64,000 nt of DNA from Xyrauchen texanus (lineage: Eukaryota > Chordata > Actinopteri > Cypriniformes > Catostomidae). The notes under the pieces were generated by a model. The model was not told the DNA's origin. It made no database searches and saw only the letters and a list, made by a program, of their open reading frames with translations. Location: the NCBI RefSeq assembly GCF_025860055.1, contig NC_068301.1:1816051-1880050 (forward strand). Reading direction: 5' to 3'. Each line of letters starts with the position of its first letter. Positions within the stretch are counted from its first letter, which is position 1. The position numbers were made by a program, and so were the translations under genes. This document shows positions 34,241 through 45,754 of this stretch, piece after piece.

Positions 34241-35502
34241 AGTAACCTCATTCTCTAACTCATAGAAGCTAACTTGAAAAATAATGCAAAATGCACCTTT
34301 GACTTTGAGATATCTGATCAGTTTGTGATCTCTGCTGATTATAACACACTTTTTTGTTTTTTAAAAGATCGTCCTTGAAGACTCCACCCCTGTTCAGCTC
34401 TATGAGGTCAGAGTGCTCCTGTGTGGCTGGCAGAGCCTTAATCATAATGTTGCATTACTGTATCAGACTGTACAAAACATGTGTTTGTGTGAAAATCAAT
34501 GTAAATAGTTCTCTTTAAAAATGCACATGTATGTACATAAACAACAAACCTATACGAGGTACCTTTTGTTATTATGAATTCAGTGTTAGTAGTTATTAGA
34601 TTACATTAAATGTTATTGTCATTTAGCAGAGTACAGGTACAGAGCCAATGAAATGCAGTTGACATCCAACCAGAAGTGCAAAGCATTAAAGTACTGTTGA
34701 GTACTGTATTATGTGCAGTTATGTGGACTAGTTATCTACAAACTCATAACTCATACAAAATGTCAAACGTTGCACCACAATGTTACAATTATAGGAGCCA
34801 TGTTATTGTTGAGTGTAGTATGACAGCTTGTGTCTTTGTATAATAAATGTCTGAATTAACTCATGTATTTGTGTTCCACCTGGCAGTGTAAAGACAATAA
34901 ATGACATGTAAACATTGTCAATATTTCAGACAATTTTCTGAAAGGTATATCACAAGATACAAAAAACAAACAGCATAGTAAATTACAAAATATATAAGCA
35001 GTATATGGAAGCTCATAGAGAAAAATACAGTCCTTGGCGCTGGTAAACAAAAATTGTTCCTCTCAAAAAGACATGGCACACCTCCTTGAACAAGTTTTCG
35101 GTGTCCTGTGGTTATGATGAAATCTTCTAGCTTAAAATGTCGACTGCATACCCGGGTGTTATCGGTAGGAGTGAAGTTCTCACGTCTTATCTTGACTAGC
35201 CACTGAGCTCGTACCTCAGGCTGATGCGGAAAACGATGAAAACTTCAGAATTATACCTCGATGAAACGGCACAACGGCACATCGAGGAACACTACAATGT
35301 AATTTAGAGTTGCCAATTTGATACTGATATGTAAGACGTTTCTTATTTACTGTTAACATTTTACATACGGTACTCACTGATAGCTTGCCACTCACTCTTC
35401 CACAACATCTACATCGGAAATACCGGTAGTAACCTAAACCGGAAGTCCCCCCGCCCACCACGCAGATTTCGAATGTTCGTCGCGTCACCTGTGCGCATAG
35501 CG
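34241..35502. other. right arm of the 28867-35502 element
   Basis: Low-complexity AT-rich stretch to about 35030, then a GC-richer end with the right inverted repeat (about 35400-35502). No supported gene. Confidence 0.4.
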
Positions 35503-35659
35503 AATTACAGCCTCAAGTCTTTTTGTGTATGATGCTACAAGCTTGGCACACATATTTTTGGGCAGTTTCTCTCATTCTTCTTTGCAGGATCTCTCAAACT
35601 CATTCAGGTTTGATGGGGAGCGTCGATGCACAGCCGTTTTCAGACCTCACCAGAGATGT

Positions 35660-35878
35660 TCAATCGGGTTCAAGTCTGGGCCACTCAAGGACATTCACAG
35701 AGTTGGCCGGCAGCCACTCCTTTGTTATCTTGGCTGTGTGCTTGGGGTCGTTGTCCTGTTTTTCAATGCTGCAGATATTGTTCTGTACCCTTCCCCAGAT
35801 CTGTGCCTCCATACAATCCTGTCTCAGAGGTCTACAGACAATTCCTTGGACTTCATGGCTTGGTTTGTGCTCTGACAT
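35660..35878 (-). pseudogene. Tc1-2 transposase fragment
   Basis: The frame includes KQDNDPKHTAKITKEW and EWPRLEPD, the region of the second catalytic Asp. The preceding 36 residues (MSEHKPSHEVQGIVC...) are joined by an internal deletion and do not match a transposase core in order. The same structure is at 52759-52977. Confidence 0.7.
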
Positions 35879-36231
35879 GCACTGTTATCTGTGGGACCTT
35901 ATATAGACAGGTGTGTGCCTTTCCAAATCATGTCCAATCAACTGAATTTACCACAGGTGGACTCCAATCAAGTTATAGAAACATCTCAAGTATGATCAGT
36001 GGAAACAGGAAGCACATGAGCTCAATTTTGAGTGTCATGGCAACGGCTGTGAATACTTGTGTACTTGTGATTTTATTTCTTTTTAATAAATTTGCAAATA
36101 TTTCAAACAAACTTCATGTTGTCATTATGGGGTATTGTTTGTAGAATTTTAAGCAAAATAATTAATTTAATCCATTTGGAATAAGACTGTAACATAACAA
36201 AATGTGGAAAAAGTGAAGCGCTGTGAATACT

Positions 36232-36914
36232 CGAGTATCCCACTAATTATAATAATAATCAATGTAGTAGCAATAATCCTTCGTTACTGTCTCGTTTCTT
36301 CATGAGCAAAGAATTGACTCGGTCTTCATTGAATTTCAATCATTTACTGAAAATTCTTGCACAATTAACAGGAACAAAAATAAACTTCGATAAACTCCGG
36401 TCAAAAACTGTGTTGTTCCGTCTTTCTTACGTTCTTAAGGAAAGGTGCCAATCATTCAGGAAATGCCAATCTTAAAGGCATTAAGACAGACCAATACATA
36501 AACGGGAAAACCATTTTACAATAAACAGCGGGAACTGCTTGACTTAGATAACATAAACAAACTAATTTAAATATCTACTGAAATGTTTGTACCTTTTAGT
36601 GTTACGTTTTAATTATTCAAATTATGGCTCTTACAATCACAGTTATATATTTATGTTTGTATTTATACATGAGCCAAAGACACTGAAGAGGATATTAATG
36701 ATTATAAACTTAATTATATAATAATAAAGCTGAAACATTCATTTTTAATTCAGTCCATGAAGCTCAAAATGTTTTTCTGGGTCAAGGCAACTCAAAATGA
36801 TGGAGCAGGTCCCATTTACACAATTATTACATTTTTAATAAAATATTATAGATAAAAACGTAACCTAATATTTCTCTAAAGTAATAAACTTAAATTTAGC
36901 AATATAAAAAAGCT
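36232..36914. other. spacer between the two Tc1 elements, nothing recognised
   Basis: AT-rich. Positions 36620-36914 match 53350-53640 in monomer IV; 36240-36620 has no counterpart there. No gene seen. Confidence 0.4.
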
Positions 36915-37336
36915 GAAGTATTTTAAGAATGTGAAATGTAGAATAATAGTAGAGAGAATGATTTATTTCAGCTGTTATTTGTTTCATCACATTCCCAGTG
37001 GGGCAGAAGTGAACATTTGTTAGTATTTGGTAGCATTGCCTTTAAATTGTTTAACTTGGGTCAAATGTTTTGGGGATCCTTCCACAAGCTTCTCTCAATA
37101 AGTTGCTGGAATTTTGTCCCATTCCTCCAGACAGAACTGGTGTAACTGAGTCAGGGTTTGTAGTCCTCCTTGATCACACATGCTTTTTCAGTTCAGCCTA
37201 CTGATTGTCGTAGCTTGGTAGCAAATGGGTCTTCCAAATGGACAATGACCCCGAGCTTTAACTTCCTGACTGATATCATGAGATATTGCTTCAATATATC
37301 CACATAATGTGCCTTACTCATGATATCATCTATCAT

Positions 37337-37907
37337 CTATTTTGTGAAGTGCACCAGTTCCTCGTGCAGCAAAGCACCCTCACAACATGATGCTGCCCCC
37401 CCATGCTTCACAGTTGGGATGGTGTTCTTCGGCTTGCAAGCCTCACCCTTTTTCCTCCAAACATAACGATGGTTATTATGGTCATGTTGTTTCATCAGAC
37501 CAGAGGAGATTTCTCCAAAAGTCAGATCTTTGTCGCCATGTGCACTTGCAAACTGTAGTCTGGCTTTATTATGGTGGTTTTGGAGCAGTGGCTTCTTCAT
37601 TGCTGAGCAGCCTTTCAGGTTATCTCGATAATGGTCTCGTTTTACTGTGGATATAGATACTCGTATACCTGTTTCCACCAGCATCTTCACAAAGTCCTTT
37701 GCTGTTGTTCTGGGATTGATTTGCACTTTTTCCCACCAAACTACGTTCATCTCTAGGAGACTGAATGCGTCTCCTTCCTGAGCGGTATGATGGCGGCGTG
37801 GTCCCATGGGGTTTATACTTGTGTACTCTTGTTTGTACAGATGAATGTGGTACCTTCAGGCATTCGGAAATTGCTCCCAAGCATGAACCAGAGTTGTGGA
37901 GGTCCAC
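37337..37907 (-). pseudogene. Sleeping Beauty-like transposase pieces
   Basis: Two overlapping frames cover it. 37620-37907 gives MDLHNSGSCLGAISECLKVP and the HTH region. 37337-37807 continues with VQINPRTTAKDFVKML, the HGDKDLTFGE end and YVWRKKGEACKPKN beyond the first catalytic site. The catalytic Asp motif reads SSGLMKQ, so it is damaged even though the frame continues. Confidence 0.8.
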
Positions 37908-37962
37908 AAATGTTTTTTCTGAGGTCTTGGCTGATTTCTATTGATTTACCCATGATGTCAAG

Positions 37963-38318
37963 GCAAGGCAAGTTTATTTATATAGCACATTTCATACACA
38001 ATGGTAATTCAAAGTGCTTTTCATAGAAGAGATTAAAATAATAATAAAAAAAATAAGAATAATTGAAACAGTTTAGAAAATAAAATAAAATAAAATACAG
38101 TACAAACAGTCGGACACACAGTGGCACAGTGCTCATTCAGTAAATGCACAGCTAAACAGATGTGTTTTGAGTCTGGATTTGAATGTGACTACTGTAGAAG
38201 CACATCTGATCTCTTCTGGAAGCTGGTTCCAGCTGCGGCTGGCATAATGGCTAAAAGCAGACTCTCCTTGCTTAGAGTGAACCCTTGGTATTCCTAGCTG
38301 ATGTGATCCTAATGATGC
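37963..38318 (-). mobile_element. 5'-truncated LINE (L2/CR1-like tail)
   Basis: The minus-strand frame at 38133-38339 reads RSWNQLPEEIRCASTVVTFK then SRLKTHLFSCAF, the typical last residues of an L2/CR1-like LINE reverse transcriptase ORF. After it comes a 3' tail with GTGCTATATAAATAAACTTG. The piece is flanked by a 10-bp duplication TGATGTCAAG (37953-37962 and 38319-38328), which proves target-primed insertion into the Tc1 element. Confidence 0.8.
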
Positions 38319-38632
38319 TGATGTCAAGCAAAGAGGCACTAAGTTTGAAGGTAGGACTTAAAATACATCAACTAGTACACCTCCAATTCAGAACACCTCC
38401 TATCAGAAGCTGCTTAAAGGCACAGTTAACTAAGTGTATGTAAACTTCTGACCCACTGGAATTGTGATATAATCCATTAAAAGTGAAACAATCTGTCTGT
38501 AAACAATTGTTGGAAAAATTACTCGTGCACAAAGTAGATGTCCAGAATGACTTTCCAAAACTATAGTTTGCTAATCTGAAATCTGTGGAATGGTTAAAAA
38601 TGCATTTAAATGAAACTTCTGACTTCAACTAT

Positions 38633-39210
38633 ATATATTATGAACATTACATTTAACTTATTACATTGTGTAGTTGTTACAGTGAATATAAAAATTTCTT
38701 TCTATTCTGTTTTTGAGATGTAAAAGATGAATCTAAGATAAATCAAGTCAAATAATGTGATAATGCAATCCACCAAATACAAGTCAACAACAAATGGAAA
38801 CTTTTTAGGAGAACCCTGAAAAGTGATTGTGATGCCCAGCTGAATTCAAATTGTACATTTCTGGTACTGCGAGATGAGAAACCATATACATACAACTGCT
38901 GCAGTATCTGTCATTTTGTGTTTAGAATCTGGTTATCAGTTGGTTCATGTGTGTTCACTTGCACGTCTAAAAACAACGAAAATGAAGTCATTAAAAAGCT
39001 GCACCAAGATTTTTTGTAAATATTTCTCTGGCCAATATGACAGTTGTGAGAAAACAAAACATCAACATGGATGCCGCTGATGTTCGCACTCATCCAGGCG
39101 GCCCCATAAACCCAAACTAATATTCACTAAAGGAATTATGCAGATCAGACAACGGCACAAATGTTGTGAAGCGCAATCTATAACAAGCCTTTAAACAGGA
39201 GTGACAATAG
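38633..39210. other. spacer, nothing recognised
   Basis: It matches 55086-55647 in monomer IV. The 68-codon frame at 38874-39080 is not maintained with a clear domain. Confidence 0.4.
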
Positions 39211-39452
39211 CCCCTTTCACACATACAGCCTTTTCCAGACAATTGACTGTATTTTCAGGTTAGGTCACGTGTGAACACGACCCTTTTTGAAAATAATTGG
39301 TCAATTTAGCTCTGGCCATTTCCCTTAATGAGAAGTAGTATCATTAGTACATTTACATGTTCATTTTGATGGTATGTGTGAACAGCACATTTACCAGTAA
39401 AGGCAACCCAACAATTTTCCTGTAATTTACCTGGTTGCATGTGTGAAAGGGG
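39211..39452. mobile_element. 242-bp MITE (monomer III)
   Basis: Inverted ends CCCCTTTCACACATACAGCC and (inverted) CCCCTTTCACACATGCAACC match at 17 of 20 positions. Non-coding, with hAT-like ends. The same 242-bp element is at 55648-55889 in monomer IV. Confidence 0.65.
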
Positions 39453-39550
39453 ATAATGACCCCATTTAAATACTCAAGACGCAGTGCAATATCAGATCTG
39501 ACAGCGCCTGGACTAGATTAGTTTGGGTAGTGAATAAGAATAAGAATAAG

Positions 39551-41458
39551 TGTAAGGTATGGCGGAGGATCAGTGGCTTAGCAGATTCAAGAACAAACAA
39601 GAACTTACTGTTAAAAACTCCCCTAATTACTGAAATAGCGCCAACCAGTCTCCACAAGCACAATAAATGTACTGACAAAGAGACAATGAACTATTGACAG
39701 AGAACCGCATGTGACATCCGCATGCTCACCACGTGCTTATCGTGTGGACAGGAAGGGGGAAACTTTGAACGTAAAAATGTGTGTGTGTGTGTGTGTTTTT
39801 CAGTTAAACACAGAACTGCATATTGCTAATGAAATACGTGTAATCCCTGTATGTTGTGTATTTCTGAGGTATATCAAACTCGTTAGAACTGTTTCAGTTG
39901 TGTGTTTTAAACTCTGAGGCCTCATATTTAATAGCCTCAGAGTGTATATTCCCTTTTAAGTGTACTAAACACACGTTTCTTGGTATCAAATTAAACCTTC
40001 CGATTTGTCCGAGCTGAATTGAATATAAGATCTCTGTAGAATGATATTACGCGATGTTTTACTATCTTTTGAGTCATTCAGCCCAAAATCTCTTACTGTC
40101 ATAAACATGCAAATGAGCCTTGACAAAGGAACTCTCTCATGCCCAGAGTAAGGGAGACTTTTACGACCTCCAAAGGAATGTTCAGAGAAGTGCTGACCCT
40201 CACTTCATTCTCTTACTGAGAAAGAGAAATGAACCCTGTTAATCCTATATATATATTCTATATATCCATGTGATAAATTCATTGACATGTATCTAATGTT
40301 CCATCTCATAATTTTCCTAAGTGTTGTTGATCTATGTTTTCTTGCAAACTCTAATGGGTTAATGTTTCAGACTTTGCATACCATGGTTAACCGAAATCAT
40401 ATGTGTGGCATACTTGGTCTCTATAACTTGGTATTTTGAAGATCGAAATGACTGTGTACATGATATGTCGATAACAACAACATATTAGTATTACAAGTAT
40501 ATTTCCTAGTTTCTTTCTTGCTCATGCAATGAGAAATGTGAGAACAAAGAGCAATAAACCAAATTCCCGCCTGGAACCCAAACCCTTCTCATTGGTCGAG
40601 CCAATGAGAGGTGGGACATGTTTTCTAAGGTTATAAATGCTCTTAGCTCTTATCTCTTAGCTCTCTTAGCCCTCTCTTCGCTCTCTTATGCTCCTCTTGC
40701 TTCCTGCCTCTCTTGCCCTCTGAGCCTTGTGCTCTCTCACTCTCTTGCTGAATGATGCCAAACTAGAAGGCCCCAAGGACTCCCAAGCGTGCGCCAGGCT
40801 ACGGCCTTGTCTCTGACTCCCACTGGTTCTCTCTCTCATCAAGACAACATCATCAAAGATCAACTCAAGCCATCAACAAATTGCATCAGGACAGTTTAAT
40901 TCAAATGGGACATGCAAGTATCAAACTTAGTCTCATTATTTGATACATTAAGTATCCTTAACCCCTTTCTAAAAAGGGCGTGTCAGAACTAATATGATGG
41001 TTTGCTCAGGCTGTTGATCTGCTGAACTTCAAACAATGCTATAACTTCTTGCCTTCCTGTATTCTGCTTCAGCCCTCTTTCCCTTGGTAAACTGTATGAA
41101 TGTATGTATATGTATGTTAGAGTAGTTTAAATGTTTAGTCTAGTTAATAAAGTCTTGTTCATGTCACATGTAAAGTTGTCTGTGTCTCAAGCTCATATCT
41201 AAAGTCACTAATCATAGATTTTGACTACTTGCTCTTAATACGTAGTAAGAAAGACATTTCCCATGCCCCGGAAATGTACCTTTCTATTAATTAATTAATT
41301 AATAACCAATATTGAGTGTTCACGGGATGAACCGAGTATTTGGTTGTAATGTTAATGTAGCTACATCAAGTTAACCCGATTAACTGATCCAAATATTCAT
41401 GATTGATTATAACAAGTTATGATTGATTATTAATATTTCATAAAGCTGATTCGCTACA
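39551..41458 (+). mobile_element. LTR-like insertion, 1.9 kb (probable solo LTR)
   Basis: It is absent from monomer IV, where the site reads GAATAAGACAGAC (about 55970). The insert begins TGTAAGG and ends GCTACA. It contains a TATA-like TTATAAAT (40631), a long pyrimidine tract (40640-40745) and a poly(A) signal AATAAA (41146-41151), the order expected of an LTR. No gag/pol/env frames are present. No clean target duplication is seen; the left flank instead has three AATAAG repeats. A solo LTR of a retrovirus-like element is the best guess. Confidence 0.45.
39779..39797. repeat. (GT)n microsatellite
   Basis: Short GT run inside the LTR-like insertion. Confidence 0.8.
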
Positions 41459-42509
41459 ACAGATTTTTGCATTGAAATACCAACCAATAATCAACATTAC
41501 CCAAAATTAGAGATGCACTGATTGCAATTTTCTTAGCCGATTTCGATTTCCGATTTTTTGCAAGTGTGACCTGCCGATACCGATTTTGTCCGATTTTCTT
41601 TCTAAGAACTATTATTGACCACATATACAAACAAAATCTACCTTTCTTCAATGCAAAATTTTATTTTCATAATAAAATTAATTATTAAACATTACAATTT
41701 CCCCCAAACTGCACTAAGTTACAGGATCTTCTCTCACTTAAACAACTCTCAAAAAAGTGACTAGAAAGACGTAGAAATAACAATTAACTGCAAATGAGTT
41801 GCTTTATATAACAGATGTCATTTTCCACTATTTTTATAAATGGACCTTTTTCTCTTTATTACTACTCGTCTAACAAAACAATTCCAAAGATCTGAAAAAC
41901 TGAAGTGTCCAATACGCTCAACTTACGTTAGATGTCCAAATATCAGTTGTAAAACGGAGCACTGCTTCGGGAACGGCTTGCGTATCCCGTGTCAACACTC
42001 CCGTTTTTCCCGGGAGTCTCCCGTTTGTTATTTCTCCCAAAAAAAACTCCCGTAATTTGTATGGCCCAAACCACGTTATATGAATAATCAAATCAATATA
42101 TTATTCCAAGGTGTCCAGTTGCCAGATCTTGAATGAAACGCATCCTACTCACACAATCGACACATCATACACATTACAAATCATTTATGACCACAATCTG
42201 GCAACCTACAACCCATTTGCGCTGTTGAGATCCGCGCAGGCAGTAGACGCGGGATGTTAAATCAAGCATCACTGGTAGAGGGGAGGAGAAGACTCAGCTG
42301 GTGCTCCGGTGAAAAAAAATAAATATACATGTACATTTATCAACAGCTGGATGGAAGAATTGAATTTCATATCCCGAAGCCATATCGACAATGCCCACGC
42401 ATTTTGCAATGTGTGTCGCACTGATTTTAATATCGGACACGGTGGGAAAAATTGTTAAATCACAACAGCACAATTTGTATGTATTTAGCCTGCCTCTGCC
42501 ATCCAGCAA

Positions 42510-43182
42510 CCCGAGACACCCCTCGCTGCAGCCTGTAGCACGATGACGTAGCTGGATGGTCCAATACGTACTGGATAGTTAATTTTACAACATTTTAAAT
42601 CACATGATTTTAAACCTAACTTTAAACCAGAAGTATATTTTTTATTTCAGTGTCTGCAGGACATGTACGTACATTAAAAACAAAACAAAAAAACAACAAC
42701 TGTTTTTAAGTTTAATATACAAACTGATCACAGCAGTCAGATCAAGCGCTTGTCACTAAAGTGAACATTTATATTTATAAATAGTTGTCCTTTGGGATAT
42801 AGTGATTGCCGTCACTGATGAAGCAGTCTGCTGAGCAGTAAACTTCAAAGTCTTTGGTCGAGTAAAAGGCACGAAGGATTCCTTTCCTTCCATCTCCAAC
42901 ATAGCCTGGCGGGAAGTCCCCACAACAAAGCGTAACAGCGTTTATTTTTATTTTTATTAAGATTCAAACAAACAAAGTCAATGTACAGTCAAAACTACAA
43001 TAATACATATATAAAGAGAAAAACAAAACAGCCAGGGGGGGGAAGGCTAAACATCATGTAAATATATTGAAGGACTCACATATAGAAACGGTTTTAATTT
43101 AACAAAGCGTAACAGCGTCCAGTACGTATTGGACCATCCAGCTACGTCATCGTGCTACAGGCTGCAGCGAGGACCTCTTGGG
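42510..43182. mobile_element. long-TIR element inside hAT-2
   Basis: It has long inverted ends, about 60 bp: CCTCGCTGCAGCCTGTAGCA and on through GATGACGTAGCTGGATGG to GTACTGGA, mirrored at 43105-43172 with few mismatches. It is flanked by CAA (42507-42509 and 43183-43185). It is absent from the hAT-2 copies in I and II. Non-coding. A 3-bp CAA duplication does not point to a family I can name. Confidence 0.7.
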
Positions 43183-43184
43183 CA

Positions 43185-43496
43185 ACCCCCTTCCCCTCTC
43201 CTGGATTTGTGTACCCAAATGTTGACAGAAAACAGGCTTCGTGTGTGACATGACACGAGATTAAACAACTCGGGCAACACGATGTCGGAAAGTACCTCAT
43301 ACTCTGTATCGAGGACATTTATCAGATTTCTGATCCCTCTGTCCTCAACTATGGAGAACAGCTGGTCATCCAGAATGAATTCCATCATTTTCCTTGTAAT
43401 TGCTTTGGTATTTTCGCTGCTCATACAAAGGAATGATAGGAGAGGCTGCTGACTTGTGGCTGTCTCTGAGCTCTGGCTAGCATTAGCTGCTTTCAC
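43185..43496 (-). pseudogene. ZBED-like transposase fragment in inverted hAT-2
   Basis: Same protein segment as 6925-7190 (AITRKMMEFILDDQLFSIVE here with one codon lost), cut at 43185 by the long-TIR element. Confidence 0.7.
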
Positions 43497-43651
43497 TTTT
43501 TAGCTTCTTTTTTAAAAATGGCCATTTTCAGCTGGGTGATGGTGTTACAAATGTCCAATTAGGTTTGTTGATCCGATTACCGGTCCGAGCATGTGGAAAA
43601 TCGGCTAATTCCAGTCCCTGGCCGGTCGATCGGTGCATCTCTACCCAAAAT

Positions 43652-44639
43652 CGAACCTTTTTATGCTGCTTGTTTAAACTTATTTTGCAGCTTTGAAGAT
43701 TTATGACAAGAACACGTGAAATGTTCAGTTTAAAATGATTCGGACTCAAACTAAATATAAACGGCATAATGACTGAACATCAATATGTGCACGTGTGTGA
43801 ATGACAGTCATAATGTGTTTGTAACGTTTGTTGGAGTTCGTGTGTAAATTAGCCACAATTTGCATGAAATGAATCGTATATTGTAATCACGCCTGCTAAA
43901 TCACACACATCTGAACGATCATTCCTGATGTTCAAGTCTTGAGCTCAAAACTCACTTACAAAAACCAACAAGTGTTTGAAATAACATCCGACTTGGATCT
44001 GATGTGGAGTCCGATCACAGAAGCAGAATTACATGAATTATTGAGTTATATGTGATGCTTACTCTTAATAATCACTTTCATACTAAATATACTTTATACT
44101 AAAACAAATACCAGAGACCGCTCAGACAAATGTCTCATATGCGGAGAATGTGCTAACCATAAAAATATTAATCATAAAAGTATAAGAACCACTTCATGGT
44201 CAGAATGGCTGACCTTTTGAATCACGCTCGCACCAGAGAATTATTGCACCTCGAGCTGTAATTGGCCAAAATGCTCCGTTCGACTTTTCCGAGACCCTCT
44301 ACTCTTCCCTGTGGAACGCTTGACCTCTGACCCACTTTCTGTAGATCTGAATTTCTCCATCTTGAAAACTTGAAGCTGTATTTTTTAAAACGGGATATTT
44401 ACAGTGTAAGAATTCAGAAATAAAAATTTGCTGTTTGAAAATACAGATTTATAAAATTGTGCCATAAAAAAACCCAATTCAATTTGGTTAAATATAAAAT
44501 GTCCAGGACTGGAGTAAATATAAAAATTCAAACCTATTTAAAATACAATGTAATATTACATTTGGCAAATATCACAATTATAATTCAAAAGTCTATAATT
44601 CAAATATACAAAATTTTAATTGTTTTGGCATATTTCTGG
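43652..44639. other. spacer, nothing recognised
   Basis: Matches 56027-57039 in monomer IV with small differences. Mixed AT-rich sequence with no supported gene or RNA. Confidence 0.4.
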
Positions 44640-44860
44640 CTCCATAGACTTGCTCCCTACCAGAAAATCCTAAAGGAGAACATCTGGTCATCAGTCCATG
44701 AGTTGACGCTCAAACACAACTGGATTATACAGCTAGACAAAGATCCAACGCATAGGAGCAAATCCTCCGCAGAATGGCTCAAATTAAGCAAAATAAAATT
44801 TTTGGGCAAAATCACAACTTGAACGTGATTGAGATGCATAAAAAGAACCTTAAACGATCA
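44640..44860 (+). mobile_element. Tc1-like remnant (uninterrupted)
   Basis: The plus-strand frame reads DKDPTHRSKSSAEWLKLSKI, a decayed version of the Tc1 NDPKHTSK...WL motif, then a broken IEMLW-like part. The AGCT at 44731-44734 is the empty counterpart of the element X insertion site in monomers I and II. Confidence 0.65.
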
Positions 44861-44954
44861 GTTCATGATTGAAAATACTTCAATGTGGATGAACTAAATA
44901 TACATGCTATATATGATTATAAATAAATGTTTAATCTGCCTTTAACCAGGTGAT

Positions 44955-45118
44955 CAGGGGAGAGCGCGAACGCAGTCCCCCACTGTCAGAAATTACGCAG
45001 TCGAGATTCCCACATTTGGGGAATTCGCAGGGGTCAGCACAGTCAGAGTGCAATGACTGAGCCTCACCCTGGGTGAACCACCTTCATGATCATGGTGTCT
45101 CCCCTGCCAGGTAAGTAT
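44955..45118 (-). ncRNA. U1 snRNA, copy 4 (variant)
   Basis: This 164-nt U1 has the canonical first 30 nt and stem-loop IV. The Sm region reads UAAUUUCUGACAG instead of UAAUUUCUGGUAG, and ACUCUGACUG replaces ACUCCGACUG. The 3' box GGTTAAAGGCAGA is at 44935-44947. It is the only U1 of monomer III, with U2 1932 bp to the right. Confidence 0.94.
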
Positions 45119-45160
45119 GAATTGAAAGCGAGCCAATCAGAGGAGTCATTCTGCTCACTA

Positions 45161-45179
45161 TTATTCACGTCGATGGTGA
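45161..45179 (-). promoter_or_regulatory. PSE of U1 copy 4
   Basis: Reads TCACCATCGACGTGAATAA on the minus strand, one base different from the others, at the same 43-61 bp distance. Confidence 0.8.
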
Positions 45180-45754
45180 AACACATTCAAATACACATAC
45201 TTCATGACTAATACACATTGTTATTACATGTTATTAACAAATACTTACAATTACACCCAGTTTACAAGGAATGTAACCGATGATGCATTGCGATGTGACT
45301 TGCTGCAATGTTTTGAGTCAGTGTACAACAGAGCCGCACACACGGACCAATCAGCTTTGAGCTCCAGACTATGGAGGACCTAAAGTGACAATATAAAAAA
45401 TAATTGCAAAGAATTGTAAAAAAAATTTAATAAAGTGTACTACGAAATAAAAAATTTTCATATCAGACAAAAACTAGTACTTAGCTTTATTTCCTTTTGT
45501 ATTACTGTATTTTTTTAGTTCCACATGTATTTATTTATTTCTAGATTGAAAAGTTTGTGGACAAACTTTAAGTTGGCTTGAGAGAACATAGCAATAAAGT
45601 TTGAAGTAGTTGTAAAAGTTTGAAGGTTTTTAGTTTGAAGTTGTTATAAGTTTAAGTAGTAGTTTTAAAAGTTCAAAGTTAAAAGATTATACGACCATTC
45701 AGTCTATCAGATAGATAGATAGATCTCTGCTACCCTGAGTCCCATGAACAAAAC

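Larger units (their letters stand above)
28867..35502 (+). mobile_element. unclassified DNA transposon with a spliced ORF, inserted in Tc1-2
   Basis: It is flanked by AATT (28863-28866 and 35503-35506). The empty site in monomer IV reads CACCAATTACAGCC. The first and last 70 bp, excluding nested hAT-4, are imperfect inverted repeats: both read GCTA..., ACGAAC(G/A)TTC, TGGTGGGCG and TTCCGG(T) in the same order. Without hAT-4 the element is about 3.4 kb. It carries one convincing first exon (32218-32368). The superfamily is not clear; an ISL2EU/Harbinger-type element is one possibility. Confidence 0.6.
28633..36231 (-). mobile_element. Tc1-2 element split by a nested insertion (monomer III)
   Basis: The left end (28633-28866) and right part (35503-36231, ending in the inverse of the terminal repeat AAGTGAAGCGCTGTGAATAC) belong to one Tc1-2 copy interrupted by a 6.6-kb insertion. 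The uninterrupted version is at 52371-53331. The transposase is reduced to the fragment at 35660-35878 (KQDNDPKHTAK) with an internal deletion before it. Confidence 0.8.
36915..38632 (-). mobile_element. Sleeping Beauty/Tdr2-like Tc1 with LINE insertion (monomer III)
   Basis: The right terminus (CTTCTGACTTCAACTA, ending near 38632) and an inner repeat (TATGTAAACTTCTGAC near 38437) are kept. The left terminal repeat, present in monomer IV at 53640, is deleted (about 98 bp). The transposase is broken and a 5'-truncated LINE lies at 37963-38318. Confidence 0.8.
41508..43643 (-). mobile_element. hAT-2 element, inverted orientation (monomer III)
   Basis: This is the same family as 6574-8183 but in opposite orientation and at a different site. 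The ends are TAGAGATGCAC and its inverse, flanked by CCCAAAAT at 41500-41507 and 43644-43651. Monomer IV keeps the empty site with one CCCAAAAT near 56018. The transposase fragment lies at 43185-43496 (minus). A further element is inserted at 42510-43182. Confidence 0.9.

Noticed and set aside
35216..35488. 90-codon minus-strand frame with many Cys residues
   Set aside because: It lies over the terminal repeat of the AATT-flanked element and has no ordered zinc-finger pattern.
38874..39080. 68-codon frame conserved in two monomers (also 55354)
   Set aside because: The frames differ in start and reading between the copies and no domain is visible.
40640..40863. 65-codon minus-strand frame rich in Arg and Ser
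   Set aside because: It is the complement of a pyrimidine-rich tract in the LTR-like insertion, a compositional artefact.
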